DNA of 64,000 bases from JADJPF01 sp964492845 (GCA_964492845.1 CAZBMZ010000005.1:62001-126000); one strand, 5' to 3'; positions 42,420-51,842 are shown, counted from the stretch's first letter. Translations and numbers: made by a program. Notes: generated by a model not told the origin, from the letters alone.

Positions 42420-44639
42420 TTATTTTTCTGCTTTTACCTTAAAATCAATAAGTTGCTCTGATGTGCCACCTCTACCATTGCCTAAACTTTCACTGGTAAT
42501 TATTTGTAAAACATAATTACCTGCAACTAATTGTTTACCTAGTTGAAATGCTCCACTAATTGGTACTGTATCAACACCTTCTGTTAGATCAACTATGATT
42601 TCTTTACCTGTAAAAATTTTCTTGTCATCCAAAAACAAATTAGCTTGGTATTTTAATGTTGGTTTTGGATTTCCAACACTTCTAACATTATAAGCTTGGT
42701 AGGCAAATTTTAATATATCTCCAGCGTTAAATTCTCTGATTACAGAGGTTAACAAAGAATTATGATTATCATCAGATTCTTTAAGCTCATTTATCTCTAC
42801 TGCTTTATTTTTATCTGTTGAACTTTTTTCGCTACTAAGAATTATTCCTGAAGTAACTAGTTGACCTATACTAATGTTAGGAACTTCTACATACTGACTT
42901 ATAGAGCCAAGTTTTTTAGAATTAACATCCCGAATGGCAACACGTAGTTGATAGGCTCCAGCCTTTTTTGTTGGTACATCCAAAAGATAAACAAACCCTT
43001 TATTTAGCATTTGTTCATAAATTTCACCACGAGCTTTAATGTTATGTGTACGATTTACTTTGTCGACTATTTGACCATCCTCACCATAAGTTATAGCCAA
43101 AATATCAAAAGTAGCTTTATTAAAATCTTCTTCTTTTACAAAGTTAAGTGCTTTAGTATCAATATGTAATACAGCACGGAAAAATTGCCCGTTTTTATCT
43201 TGGCTATAAAGAGACGCAAGTTTTAAGTCAATATCTGCCAGGCCAAAAGGAGAAAAAATAGCTTCTAGTAATTGATCGCTACGTGATGGAGTAAAAACCG
43301 ACTCCAAAGGTGCAGAATAAAAGGCTTTACGAGTGCGAACAGTAAATTTTTTGTCTTTTAATTTAATTTTTAATTTTCTTAATTCATTAGGTGCGTTGCT
43401 GGGTTTTTCAGGAGAATATCCTATTAAGTAATAACCATTTTGATCTTCTAATGCCCGCTTAATATTTAGGTTAATGTCCACAGAAAAATCCCCACCTGTA
43501 GCGTCTGCTAAGATTCTTAACCCATCTTCACTTCTAAGAGAAATGTTTCTGCGCTCTTCTGATGAATTAGTAATATTACTTTGTAACTGTGAATTATTGT
43601 TTTCAAAAGGGTTAGAAGTGCCAAGGTTATCTGCTGCGTTTAATCCAAAAAGTCGTGGGCCACGTGTGCTAATTGTATAAATTGATAATGCTGCTCGGTT
43701 TGCTTGATCAATCAATTCGCCTAAAGCTTTTTGAACCAATGTATTATTAACACTACCTGGATTGCTACTTAAATCATTAAATACTGGAAAACCGTCTGAT
43801 AAAAGTAAAATAGATTTACGGCCAGGTAATGACTTTAAGTTTTGTACTACTAATCTAAGTGTGCCAAGTGAACCAACAGTTATGGATTGGTTTCGGGCAT
43901 TTTCTATATCTGCAAATGGATTGCCTTCTTGACCTTGCGTTAAGTTAATACTAGGGGTTCTAACAGCGTTATTACCACGTCCAGTACCATTGCCAATAAG
44001 TCCGGCAGGGCCGGCAGGATCTTTTTGTGTAATAGGATCAAAATTGCTGGTTCCTGCACGTCCATATAAATTAAATTTTAGTTGGTCTATTGATGCTAAT
44101 AACTGGGTTTTATCGTAGGTAAACTGCTGTAAGATGCCATTTCCGCCACCAGTATAAATAATTGCAATTAAATCACCTTCCTGCATTTCTTTGTTAACGA
44201 AGTCTTTTAGTATAGAACGGACATAAGTAGTATTTTCAAAAGAAAGCCCCAGGTCATCTATTACAATAGCAATGGTTCGTCGTGCTTGGTTAAAGGAAAG
44301 TTGCGAAAGAGGAACTCTAAGATTTTTAGGTGGTGCTACTTGTGGATTAGTGTTTTTAACTGTAGGTTTATCTTTTATTGATATATAAGAAAAATTAGTA
44401 ATTTTTTGTGTTACACCATCTTCTGATACTTCAAAATCTTCTGCTTTTAAGTCTCTGATTTGATTGCCTTTTTTGTCAGTAACTACCACGTCCATTTGTA
44501 CTAAATCGGTAGTAATTTTAACTAGTGGAGCGTCTTCATCTTGATCATTTGGTGAATTAGGTGGGTTTTGAGAAAACCCTAGTAATGTTATTGATAAAAT
44601 TAAAGCGATTGTTAGAAAGAAAGTTTTTTTAGTTTTCAT
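42420..44639 (-). CDS. secreted VWFA-related protein, acidobacterial type
   Basis: A 739-residue exported protein with a signal peptide (FLTIALILSITLLGFSQNPP). After a short Asp/Pro stretch comes the domain VKITTDLVQMDVVVTDKKGN, QIRDLKAEDFEVSEDG, then a von Willebrand A fold with the metal-site start IAIVIDDLGLSFENT and SILLLSDGFPV, with YYLIGYSPEKP after it. This is the VWFA-related domain typical of Acidobacteria, in which it is expanded. The C-terminal 250 residues look like beta sandwiches. It probably binds ligands at the cell surface. An AGGGAT ribosome site precedes the ATG. It is co-directional and coupled with the ThiF-like gene. Confidence 0.87.
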   Translation of the reverse strand: MKTKKTFFLTIALILSITLLGFSQNPPNSPNDQDEDAPLVKITTDLVQMDVVVTDKKGNQIRDLKAEDFEVSEDGVTQKITNFSYISIKDKPTVKNTNPQVAPPKNLRVPLSQLSFNQARRTIAIVIDDLGLSFENTTYVRSILKDFVNKEMQEGDLIAIIYTGGGNGILQQFTYDKTQLLASIDQLKFNLYGRAGTSNFDPITQKDPAGPAGLIGNGTGRGNNAVRTPSINLTQGQEGNPFADIENARNQSITVGSLGTLRLVVQNLKSLPGRKSILLLSDGFPVFNDLSSNPGSVNNTLVQKALGELIDQANRAALSIYTISTRGPRLFGLNAADNLGTSNPFENNNSQLQSNITNSSEERRNISLRSEDGLRILADATGGDFSVDINLNIKRALEDQNGYYLIGYSPEKPSNAPNELRKLKIKLKDKKFTVRTRKAFYSAPLESVFTPSRSDQLLEAIFSPFGLADIDLKLASLYSQDKNGQFFRAVLHIDTKALNFVKEEDFNKATFDILAITYGEDGQIVDKVNRTHNIKARGEIYEQMLNKGFVYLLDVPTKKAGAYQLRVAIRDVNSKKLGSISQYVEVPNISIGQLVTSGIILSSEKSSTDKNKAVEINELKESDDNHNSLLTSVIREFNAGDILKFAYQAYNVRSVGNPKPTLKYQANLFLDDKKIFTGKEIIVDLTEGVDTVPISGAFQLGKQLVAGNYVLQIITSESLGNGRGGTSEQLIDFKVKAEK

Positions 44640-44882
44640 AAGTCAATTATCCCTATTATTTAGTTTATTTTTATTCTAATTTAGTTGAGCCTATGGATGT
44701 AATGGATAAAACTTAAGTTGTCTTTAATAATAAGCCAATAGAAACTATTAAGAAATATGGAAATAACTATAACTATTTACTAATAAAGAAATTACCTAGT
44801 ATTTTCTTCTTTTCCTTAAATTTCTCTCATCAACTTTTCCGGCTTCTATTCTCTATGTTATGCTAGCCATTGGGGGAATATT

Positions 44883-46328
44883 ATGGCTTACGATGATATA
44901 AGAGATTTTATTAAAGCACTAGAAAAAGCAGGGGAACTAAAACGAATTTCTTTAGAAGTTTCACCACTGCTAGAAATTTCTGAAATAACAGACCGAGTTT
45001 GTAAAAAGGGTGGCCCAGCACTTTTATTTGAAAAGGTAAAAGGTCATCAAATGCCGGTGCTAATTAATGCTTTTGGCAGTCGCCGACGAATGGAAATAGC
45101 TTTAGAAGTTAGTGGTTATAAAGAAATAGCTGATCGAGTAACAGAATTACTAGATTTTAAGTCACCTCAAGGGTTTATTGAAAAAATAAAAATGTTACCT
45201 AAATTGGCCGAACTAGGACGATTTTTCCCAAAAATAGTACGTTCCGGCCCTTGTAAAGAAGTAATCCAAAAAGATAATTTTTCTTTATATGATTTACCTG
45301 TTTTGCAGTGCTGGCCGAGTGACGGAGGCCGATTTATTACTTTACCAATGGTATTTTCACGTAATCCAATAACTGGAAAACGTAATTGTGGAATGTATCG
45401 AATGCAGGTTTTAGATGAACGAACTACGGCGATGCACTGGCAACTACATAAACATGGTGCTAGCCATTTTCGAGAGCATAGCAAACGAAGTAGTCAACCT
45501 ATGCCAGTAGCCGTAGCAATTGGCAGTGAGCCTATTACAACTTTTGCTGCTACCTTGCCTTTACCAGATGATTTAGATGAAATGTTATTTGCTGGGTTTT
45601 TGCGTTCAAGTGCTGTAGAAATGGTTAAATGTGAAACTAATGATTTAGAAGTCCCAGCATCAGCCGAAATTGTGCTAGAAGGCTATGTTGATCCAAATGA
45701 TATGAGAATAGAAGGGCCTTTTGGCGACCACACCGGATTTTATACACCAAAAGAACCTTACCCAGCTTTTCACGTTACAGCAATAACTAGACGTAAAGAC
45801 CCGATTTATTCAACTATAATTGTTGGTCGTCCACCAATGGAAGATTGCTATCTTGGTGAAGCAATTGAACATATCTTTCTACCTCTCTTCCAACGCCAAT
45901 TTACTGAAGTTGTAGATATGCACATGCCTTTTGAAGGGGTATTTCATAATTTAATGATTGTTTCTATTCGCAAAGCTTACCCAGGGCATGCTCGTAAAAT
46001 AATGAATGCTGTTTGGGGACTAGGCCAAGCAATGTTTACTAAGTGTATTATTGTAGTTGATGAGAATGTTCCAGTACGTGATCCTAGTTATGTACTTTGG
46101 TATGTACTTAATAATATTGATCCTGAACGAGATATACAATTTACTATGGGCCCAATAGATGTACTTGATCATGCTTCTCGAATGCCTGCCTATGGTTCAA
46201 AAATGGGAATAGATGCTACTCGTAAATGGGCAGCAGAAGGTTTTACTAGAGACTGGCCCGAACAACTAGAAATGAGTGAAGAAATTAAAAAATTGGTAGA
46301 TTCTAAATGGGCAGATTTGAGGTTATAA
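44883..46328 (+). CDS. ubiD: UbiD-family decarboxylase
   Basis: A 481-residue enzyme of the UbiD family, which uses prenylated FMN to decarboxylate aromatic or unsaturated acids, as in quinone biosynthesis. AGELKRISLEVSPLLEISEI at the N terminus and LPVLQCWPSDGGRFITLPMV, then MYRMQVLDERTTAMHWQLHK, are typical; ILEGYVDPN-like AEIVLEGYVDP and MRIEGPFGDHTGFYTPKEPY hold the E-D-R active site region. It is close to full family length. A GGGGG(A) site precedes the ATG. It leads a tight operon with the response regulator four bases downstream. Whether it works on menaquinone or another acid is not clear. Confidence 0.9.
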   Translation: MAYDDIRDFIKALEKAGELKRISLEVSPLLEISEITDRVCKKGGPALLFEKVKGHQMPVLINAFGSRRRMEIALEVSGYKEIADRVTELLDFKSPQGFIEKIKMLPKLAELGRFFPKIVRSGPCKEVIQKDNFSLYDLPVLQCWPSDGGRFITLPMVFSRNPITGKRNCGMYRMQVLDERTTAMHWQLHKHGASHFREHSKRSSQPMPVAVAIGSEPITTFAATLPLPDDLDEMLFAGFLRSSAVEMVKCETNDLEVPASAEIVLEGYVDPNDMRIEGPFGDHTGFYTPKEPYPAFHVTAITRRKDPIYSTIIVGRPPMEDCYLGEAIEHIFLPLFQRQFTEVVDMHMPFEGVFHNLMIVSIRKAYPGHARKIMNAVWGLGQAMFTKCIIVVDENVPVRDPSYVLWYVLNNIDPERDIQFTMGPIDVLDHASRMPAYGSKMGIDATRKWAAEGFTRDWPEQLEMSEEIKKLVDSKWADLRL

Positions 46329-46332
46329 GAAA

Positions 46333-47283
46333 TTGGCAGACAAAATCTTAATTGTTGATGATAATAATGCGGTACGTAAAATGCTAGTTACTGCATTAAG
46401 TAAACATTATAATATTGTAGAAGCTGCATCGGGAGAACAAGCTTTAACAATTGCTGCTCAAGGTGATGTGCGACTAGTATTATTAGATATTATGATGCCC
46501 GGTATGGATGGGCTGGAAACTTGCTTAAGGCTAAGACGTAATCCTCATAGCTGTCATTCAATTATTGTAATGCTTACAGCAAGAGATAAAGAAGATGATG
46601 TAGTTGCTGGTTTAAAAATGGGAGCAGACGACTATTTAACTAAGCCAGTTAATTTTTCAGAGCTAAAAGCTAGGATAGATAGCCACTTAAGACGGCAATG
46701 GAGAGATTTACAAGCTAGCCCATTAACAGGGTTGCCAGGAAATCGTCAAATTCAGCAAATCTTAACTACTAACTTAAAAGCAGGTGTTTCATTTGCAGTT
46801 ATTTATGCAGATCTAAATAATTTTAAGGCTTACAATGACCGCTATGGTTTTACTGCTGGGGATGAAATTCTAAATTATACTGCCAATGTTTTAACTAATG
46901 CTGTACAAGAAAAAGGCAATGCTGACACAGATTTTGTAGGCCATATTGGAGGCGATGATTTTATTATTGTTACATCTCAAGAAAGATGTGAAGCAATTTG
47001 TCAACTTTCTATTGAACGCTTTGACCATGAAATTAAAGACTTCTATGATGCTAAAGATTTGGCTCGTGGCGGTATAGAGGCAACTGACCGTCAAGGCAAT
47101 CAAATAGTTGCTCCAATACTTTCTATAGGTTTAGCTGTGGTAATTCATGAAGATAATCGGTTTTCCCACCCTGGGCAAATTTCACAAGTTGCAGCAGAAG
47201 TTAAAAAATATGTTAAAAAACATGAAAAAAGTGCTTATTTAATAGATCGTCGAGCTACTAAGCTAGAGGAAATTGCTAAATGA
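46333..47283 (+). CDS. response regulator with diguanylate-cyclase-like (GGDEF) output domain
   Basis: A 316-residue protein. Receiver domain: about residues 1-118, with KILIVDDNNAVRKML and the phosphoacceptor region VLLDIMMPGMDGLETC (Asp), and conserved Thr and Lys in MLTARDKEDD and YLTKPVNF. GGDEF-like domain: about 135-310, with IYADLNNFKAYNDRYGF and IGGDDFIIV. The signature reads GGDDF, so catalytic activity is doubtful. The start is TTG with GAGG upstream; no ATG fits better. It lies four bases after ubiD and overlaps selA by four bases (ATGA). No histidine kinase is nearby. Confidence 0.9.
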   Translation: MADKILIVDDNNAVRKMLVTALSKHYNIVEAASGEQALTIAAQGDVRLVLLDIMMPGMDGLETCLRLRRNPHSCHSIIVMLTARDKEDDVVAGLKMGADDYLTKPVNFSELKARIDSHLRRQWRDLQASPLTGLPGNRQIQQILTTNLKAGVSFAVIYADLNNFKAYNDRYGFTAGDEILNYTANVLTNAVQEKGNADTDFVGHIGGDDFIIVTSQERCEAICQLSIERFDHEIKDFYDAKDLARGGIEATDRQGNQIVAPILSIGLAVVIHEDNRFSHPGQISQVAAEVKKYVKKHEKSAYLIDRRATKLEEIAK

Positions 47284-48677
47284 GTAATGAATTGCTAAGG
47301 CAAATAAAATCTATTGATTACCTATTAGATTTACCTACGTCACAGAAGTTAATCGCTATAAGTAGCCGGGATTTTGTGCGGGATGTTTTAAGAATCTTAC
47401 TTACAGATTTAAGAAAGGAAATCCTAGATAATCAATTACCTCAAGATAGTAACTTAATAGAAATTATAGAAAATGAGTTGCCAATTTATTGGCAAAGTTT
47501 AACTAATAATAGCTTGCAGCCTGTAATTAATGCTACTGGTACTTTACTACATACAAATTTAGGACGTTCTCCTTTAGCTATTGAAGCATTAGAAGAGGTT
47601 AACAAAATTGCTAGCAGTTATTGTAATTTAGAGTATGACTTAGCAGCGGGAAAGCGTGGACATCGAGATCAACATTGTGAAGAGTTATTAAAAACTCTAC
47701 TTGGCTGTGAAGCCGCAGTTGTAGTTAATAATAATGCTGCGGCAGTAATGCTAGTTTTAGATGAGCTTGCAAGCGGTGGGGAAGCAATTATTTCTCGTGG
47801 AGAGCTAATAGAAATAGGCGGAGCTTTTCGTATTCCTGATGTAATGAAAAAAAGTGGTGCAGTGCTGCGGGAAGTTGGGACAACAAACCGAACTCGCTTG
47901 TCAGATTATGAAACTGCAATTAATGAAAATACTAAAGTTATTTTAAGAGTACATCCAAGTAATTATCGTATTAGCGGTTTTACAGAAAAACCTAACCTGT
48001 CAGAATTAGTTAAACTATCAGAAAAGCATAACTTAATTTTAATTGAAGATCTTGGAAGTGGTTGCCTAGTAGATTTAACCCCTTATGGTGTTAAAGATGA
48101 GCCGACTGCCCAAGCATCTATTGCGGCAGGCGTGCATGTAATAACTTTTAGCGGCGATAAAATGTTAGGAGGGCCGCAGGCAGGAATTATTGCTGGTAAA
48201 AAAGCTTATATTTCACGTATTCGCAGAAACCCGCTACTTAGAGCTTTACGAGTCGATAAACTTTGTTATGGTGCTTTGGCTGCTACTTTAAGACTTTATC
48301 AATTTGGCACGGCTTGGGACAAAATTCCACTTTTACAAGCACTTAAAGCTACTGATAAAGAAATAATGACTCGCTCTAAAAACTTCTTGCGACGAGTAAA
48401 AAGAAAACTTTCTACCAATACAACTTTAAGTTTTGACTTGCAATCAGGCGGCTCACTAATGGGTGCTGGGTCTGCTCCAGAAGTATTACTCCCAACTACA
48501 CTTATAGCTATTAAAGACACAAAATTATCAAGTTTAGACTTAGCTAACAAGCTACGAGCTAGTAAAACACCAGTAATTGCTAGAATTGAGGAAGATAAAC
48601 TTCTATTAGATTTACGTAGTGTTTTGCCCGGAGATGAACCATTGTTAGAGGAAATAATTGTTAATTTAATAATTTAA
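47280..48677 (+). CDS. selA: L-seryl-tRNA(Sec) selenium transferase
   Basis: Converts Ser-tRNA(Sec) to Sec-tRNA(Sec) with selenophosphate; PLP enzyme, 465 residues, standard length. The N-terminal PVINATGTLLHTNLGRSPLA is characteristic, followed by VEYDLAAGKRGHRD-like LEYDLAAGKRGHRD and EAAVVVNNNAAAV. The PLP lysine lies in ITFSGDKMLGGPQAGIIAGK. The C-terminal LDLRSVLPGDEPLLEEII is normal. Its ATG overlaps the response regulator stop by four bases. Its presence implies that this organism makes selenoproteins, or did so recently, yet selB, selD and tRNA-Sec are not in this window. Confidence 0.95.
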   Translation: MSNELLRQIKSIDYLLDLPTSQKLIAISSRDFVRDVLRILLTDLRKEILDNQLPQDSNLIEIIENELPIYWQSLTNNSLQPVINATGTLLHTNLGRSPLAIEALEEVNKIASSYCNLEYDLAAGKRGHRDQHCEELLKTLLGCEAAVVVNNNAAAVMLVLDELASGGEAIISRGELIEIGGAFRIPDVMKKSGAVLREVGTTNRTRLSDYETAINENTKVILRVHPSNYRISGFTEKPNLSELVKLSEKHNLILIEDLGSGCLVDLTPYGVKDEPTAQASIAAGVHVITFSGDKMLGGPQAGIIAGKKAYISRIRRNPLLRALRVDKLCYGALAATLRLYQFGTAWDKIPLLQALKATDKEIMTRSKNFLRRVKRKLSTNTTLSFDLQSGGSLMGAGSAPEVLLPTTLIAIKDTKLSSLDLANKLRASKTPVIARIEEDKLLLDLRSVLPGDEPLLEEIIVNLII

Positions 48678-48697
48678 AGTTTTTTTTAATTATTGAT

Positions 48698-48764
48698 TCT
48701 AAAGAATGCTCTTTAGATGTCACGTAGTGACATTTGATAATAGCCTTGTCCTTTAGGGCAAGGC
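48698..48764. repeat. GC-rich palindromic intergenic repeat, copy C
   Basis: Three hairpins in a row in the gap between convergent selA and the 510-residue gene: TCTAAAG/CTTTAGA (48698-48717), ATGTCAC/GTGACAT (48717-48733), and GCCTTGTCC/GGGCAAGGC (48743-48764, one T-G pair). The last resembles the hairpins in copies A and B. Because both neighbours end here, it may also act as a bidirectional terminator. Confidence 0.5.
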
Positions 48765-48783
48765 ATTAATTTAAGATAAGAAT

Positions 48784-50316
48784 TCACTGGACATCCAAAC
48801 CAAAAGCCCTAAATTGTTCTACCATTGTTTGGCAAACTTCTTGAAGTTTAGTGCGGGTTACCAGTAAATTAAGTGCTGTGTCAGTATCATGTTTTTTTCT
48901 AGCTATTTGGCTGGCGGTTTCTAGTTCACCTTGGCAACGTTGGGCTTGTTCTAAAAAATAAACTGTTGCAGGAACACTATATTGATGTTTTGTTTTTTTC
49001 TGGGACATTCCTTCTACAAAAATTACTGCGCTTTCTTTTAATTCCGTTAACAAAGCAATGGCACGGCGCACTAGCTCATATTGCTGTTTATACTCAATAG
49101 CTACTAAATTACCTAAAGAAATTATTGCAATAACTTCCCAGCTACTTAATAGTAATGTAGTTCGACTAAGTTGTACTACTTCAGCGGATGAACGACGGGA
49201 ACGTTGAGACAGAATCTGTGAAAGATCTTCTACTCGTGCAGTTAGCTGATTTTCCATCGCGCTAACATTTGCATAATCAAGAACTGTAGAAATAGGAGTT
49301 AATTTAGAATCTCGTTCGGCAACTGGCCTAGGTGCAACGGGTTTTGTTGGTTCAACGCTTGCGGTTGTTTGGCTAGCTGCTGCACGGCTTTCTACTACTT
49401 CCATTGCATGACGTAGCCATTGACCTACTTGGGATAATTGTTGGAGTCGCTGGAAATTAGTTTGATAATTTTCATTAAGCAAATCTTCAGCTTTTTCTGC
49501 CATTCGTTGAGCCGCTTCAACATTTAACACGCCATTTTCCCCTAATTTTCCTATAGAAGTAATCCCAACACTAATTAAGTAATTTGATGTATCAACAATA
49601 TATTTTCTTTCTGCCTTAAATAATTTGGAAAAACTATTGTCTAATGTTTGATTAAGCTCGTTGATGGCTAATAATAGCTGTGGATTCCAATCAATACTAC
49701 TAAAGTGGTTTTTTATTCTTCTTACCCTGACTAGGTATTCTCCCATAATTAGTTGAGGAAAGGTTTTTAAGGAGTTAATTTCTATAATTAAAGCTTCTAA
49801 CTGATTAATTGCTTCTGTTGCTGCATAGGTTAGCTGGTAAAAATCAGGAAATAAATCTACTAAAATTTTAATTCGATCTTCATCATCTAGATTTCTACAT
49901 AGCTCTGCTAGGGTTAATTCTAGCTTTCCTCGGTCGTCTATTGAATCAGGGCGACGGGTAATCAAAAAGCGAGCTAGTGACATTAAATCTTCATGTGTTA
50001 GTAAATTTTGTCTAATGTATTGACGTAGCCCATAAGGGGTTAAAGTAACGTTAGCTTGTTGCAACCATTGGTCATATTCTTGTAAATAACCTTCAACCGC
50101 CGTTAATTTAGCGTTTACAGTGAGTGGATCGCCGCTGTTAATTAAAGGTTTTAAGGTTTTTAATACACCAAATATTTTAGTTTCAATAGTATTAGTTCCA
50201 ACAGTTACTATATGACCAAGTTTTGATAGAATATCTTGACCATTATGTAGTTGCTTAAAACGTAGCACTAAAGTTTTATATTGTTGATCTAAGGTTGAGT
50301 TTTGATTACTACTCAT
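48784..50316 (-). CDS. hypothetical helical protein, 510 residues
   Basis: Not recognised. It is soluble, predominantly alpha-helical, rich in Leu, Gln and Glu, with long coiled regions (residues about 60-130, 230-330 and 370-500) and a Pro/Ala/Thr linker (about 320-345). There is no signal peptide, membrane helix or catalytic motif. VTVGTNTIETKIFGVLKTLK lies near the start. The opposite-facing gene at 50453 shares its upstream region, which holds a long direct repeat. It may act together with that 208-residue protein, but the sequence does not say how. Confidence 0.62.
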   Translation of the reverse strand: MSSNQNSTLDQQYKTLVLRFKQLHNGQDILSKLGHIVTVGTNTIETKIFGVLKTLKPLINSGDPLTVNAKLTAVEGYLQEYDQWLQQANVTLTPYGLRQYIRQNLLTHEDLMSLARFLITRRPDSIDDRGKLELTLAELCRNLDDEDRIKILVDLFPDFYQLTYAATEAINQLEALIIEINSLKTFPQLIMGEYLVRVRRIKNHFSSIDWNPQLLLAINELNQTLDNSFSKLFKAERKYIVDTSNYLISVGITSIGKLGENGVLNVEAAQRMAEKAEDLLNENYQTNFQRLQQLSQVGQWLRHAMEVVESRAAASQTTASVEPTKPVAPRPVAERDSKLTPISTVLDYANVSAMENQLTARVEDLSQILSQRSRRSSAEVVQLSRTTLLLSSWEVIAIISLGNLVAIEYKQQYELVRRAIALLTELKESAVIFVEGMSQKKTKHQYSVPATVYFLEQAQRCQGELETASQIARKKHDTDTALNLLVTRTKLQEVCQTMVEQFRAFGLDVQ

Positions 50317-50362
50317 TGATTGACCCTGTATTGACTTGTTAGGAAAAGCATTTTAACAGCTT

Positions 50363-50416
50363 TTTTCTTAATGTCACAGTATTTCTATCCTAGATTTTTC
50401 TTAATGTCAGAGTATT
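50363..50416. repeat. direct repeat in a divergent promoter region
   Basis: Two 21-base copies (50363-50383 and 50396-50416), with TTAATGTCA at their core and one mismatch (C against G), are spaced 33 bases start to start, or about three helical turns. They sit between the starts of two divergent unknown genes, an ideal place for a dimeric or paired regulator. Confidence 0.55.
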
Positions 50417-50452
50417 ATTAAGATTTTGTAAAGATTGAGGAATAAAATAGTT

Positions 50453-51079
50453 ATGTCAGATGATTGGGCAAAAGAAATAGCAAATAAAATTCGTAAGAAT
50501 CAGTCAAAAGAAGTTTCTGCTGAGCGAGCAAGTCAAATTGTTAAAGCGGCTGAAGACGCTCGCCAACAAGCAGCAGATATTTTATTTAAGTTATTTATAA
50601 ATAAAGTAGATGCAGTTTGTCGGCAAATAGAAAAGGCTGAAGGTAAGGGAGGCGGATTGCTAGGATTTTTTCGCCGTCGCTCTTCATCAGATGTTCTTAG
50701 TTACACTGTTAGCCCTGAACAAACTTTTCGTTTTCAAGTACGTGAAGCTTATGGAACTAGACTAGAAATTGAATATAACCGAGATAGTCAACCTAGTTTA
50801 AGGGTGGATGTTGCTAATTATGAGCTAGTTAATGGCGACTATTTACCGATTTTTCGTGATTCTGGAGCTATAGCAGGCGCGCAAATTTGGCAGGAGAAAA
50901 AAAGCGAACGTAAACACCCTGAGCTAATAGCCAGGCTTTTTTTAGTGCTTAGTGCTGCGGCTGTTGAAGAAAAATTAAATATAAAAGATACAGTTAGATG
51001 GGTTTATGAGTCCGATAATAAAGCGTTTACTGATGAAGATGTGCAAAAATTAATTGAAAATCTAATTGCTTCTGTCTAA
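50453..51079 (+). CDS. hypothetical protein, 208 residues
   Basis: Not recognised. It starts MSDDWAKEIANKIRKNQSKE; an upstream TTG overlaps the GAGG ribosome site and is rejected, so the ATG at 50453 is the start. The N-terminal 70 residues are helical; a Gly/Arg-rich turn (GGGLLGFFRRRSS) follows, then a probable beta-rich domain (YTVSPEQTFRFQVREAYGTR). There is no signal peptide. It is divergent from the 510-residue unknown and 17 bases before an alpha/beta hydrolase, with which it is probably co-transcribed. Confidence 0.65.
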   Translation: MSDDWAKEIANKIRKNQSKEVSAERASQIVKAAEDARQQAADILFKLFINKVDAVCRQIEKAEGKGGGLLGFFRRRSSSDVLSYTVSPEQTFRFQVREAYGTRLEIEYNRDSQPSLRVDVANYELVNGDYLPIFRDSGAIAGAQIWQEKKSERKHPELIARLFLVLSAAAVEEKLNIKDTVRWVYESDNKAFTDEDVQKLIENLIASV

Positions 51080-51096
51080 AAGGGTTAGGATAATTT

Positions 51097-51837
51097 ATGA
51101 AATATAAAATTTCTGGTAGCGGGCCATTATTTATTTTTGTTCCTGGGTTAGATGGAACAGGAGAACTTTTTTATCGTCAAGAAGCAGAGCTTTCTAAAAT
51201 ATTTACAGTTGTTAGCTGTTCTTTACGCACTTCTAGCAATTTTACTTACCAAGATTTAATAGATGATTTAGCCAAGTTAATTAATACCCTAGGGAAAAAT
51301 CCAGCTATTTTATGTGGAGAATCTTTTGGTGGAACACTTTGTTTACAATTTGCCTTGGCTCATCCAAATTTACTAGAAAAATTACTTATTATTAATTCTT
51401 TTCCTTATTTTCGTAATCGTTCGCTATTTTTTACAGGCCGTGTGTTGCTGGAATTTACTCCTTATGAATTTCTCCATCTAGGTCGCGCTGCTGCTGTTAA
51501 TCTAGGCTTACTTGGTGAAGATTTAGCCCCGCCAGACAAAGAAAAATTTATAGCCCTAACAACTAAACTTCCTAAACTACCAATAGTAAGACGTATGGAT
51601 TTAATCGGAGAATATGATATTCGTAACAGCTTAAGTAAAATTAGTAGTCATACATTATTTTTAGCTGGACGAAAAGATCGCCTTCAAAATTCTGTTGTAG
51701 AAGCAGAATTTATGGCTAGTCAAATGCCTAATGCTAGAGTAAAAATACTAGAAAATGTAGGACATATTCCGCTACCATCTTATAAATGTTCACTTTTAGA
51801 TATACTTACAGAAACAGACTTTTTACCAAATTTATAA
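51097..51837 (+). CDS. alpha/beta-fold hydrolase
   Basis: A 246-residue alpha/beta hydrolase. The nucleophile elbow is CGESFGG (Ser at about 70); the Asp is in LFLAGRKDRLQNS; the His is in NVGHIPLPSYK. FVPGLDGTGELFYRQ supplies the oxyanion region. No signal peptide or lid expansion was seen. An AGGA ribosome site precedes the ATG, 17 bases after the unknown gene. The substrate could be an ester or a small acyl compound; the sequence gives no more detail. Confidence 0.87.
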   Translation: MKYKISGSGPLFIFVPGLDGTGELFYRQEAELSKIFTVVSCSLRTSSNFTYQDLIDDLAKLINTLGKNPAILCGESFGGTLCLQFALAHPNLLEKLLIINSFPYFRNRSLFFTGRVLLEFTPYEFLHLGRAAAVNLGLLGEDLAPPDKEKFIALTTKLPKLPIVRRMDLIGEYDIRNSLSKISSHTLFLAGRKDRLQNSVVEAEFMASQMPNARVKILENVGHIPLPSYKCSLLDILTETDFLPNL

Positions 51838-51842
51838 ATAAA

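Noticed and set aside
47280..48677. A selenoprotein gene with in-frame TGA near selA
   Set aside because: No split pair of frames separated by TGA with continuing homology was noticed anywhere in the window.
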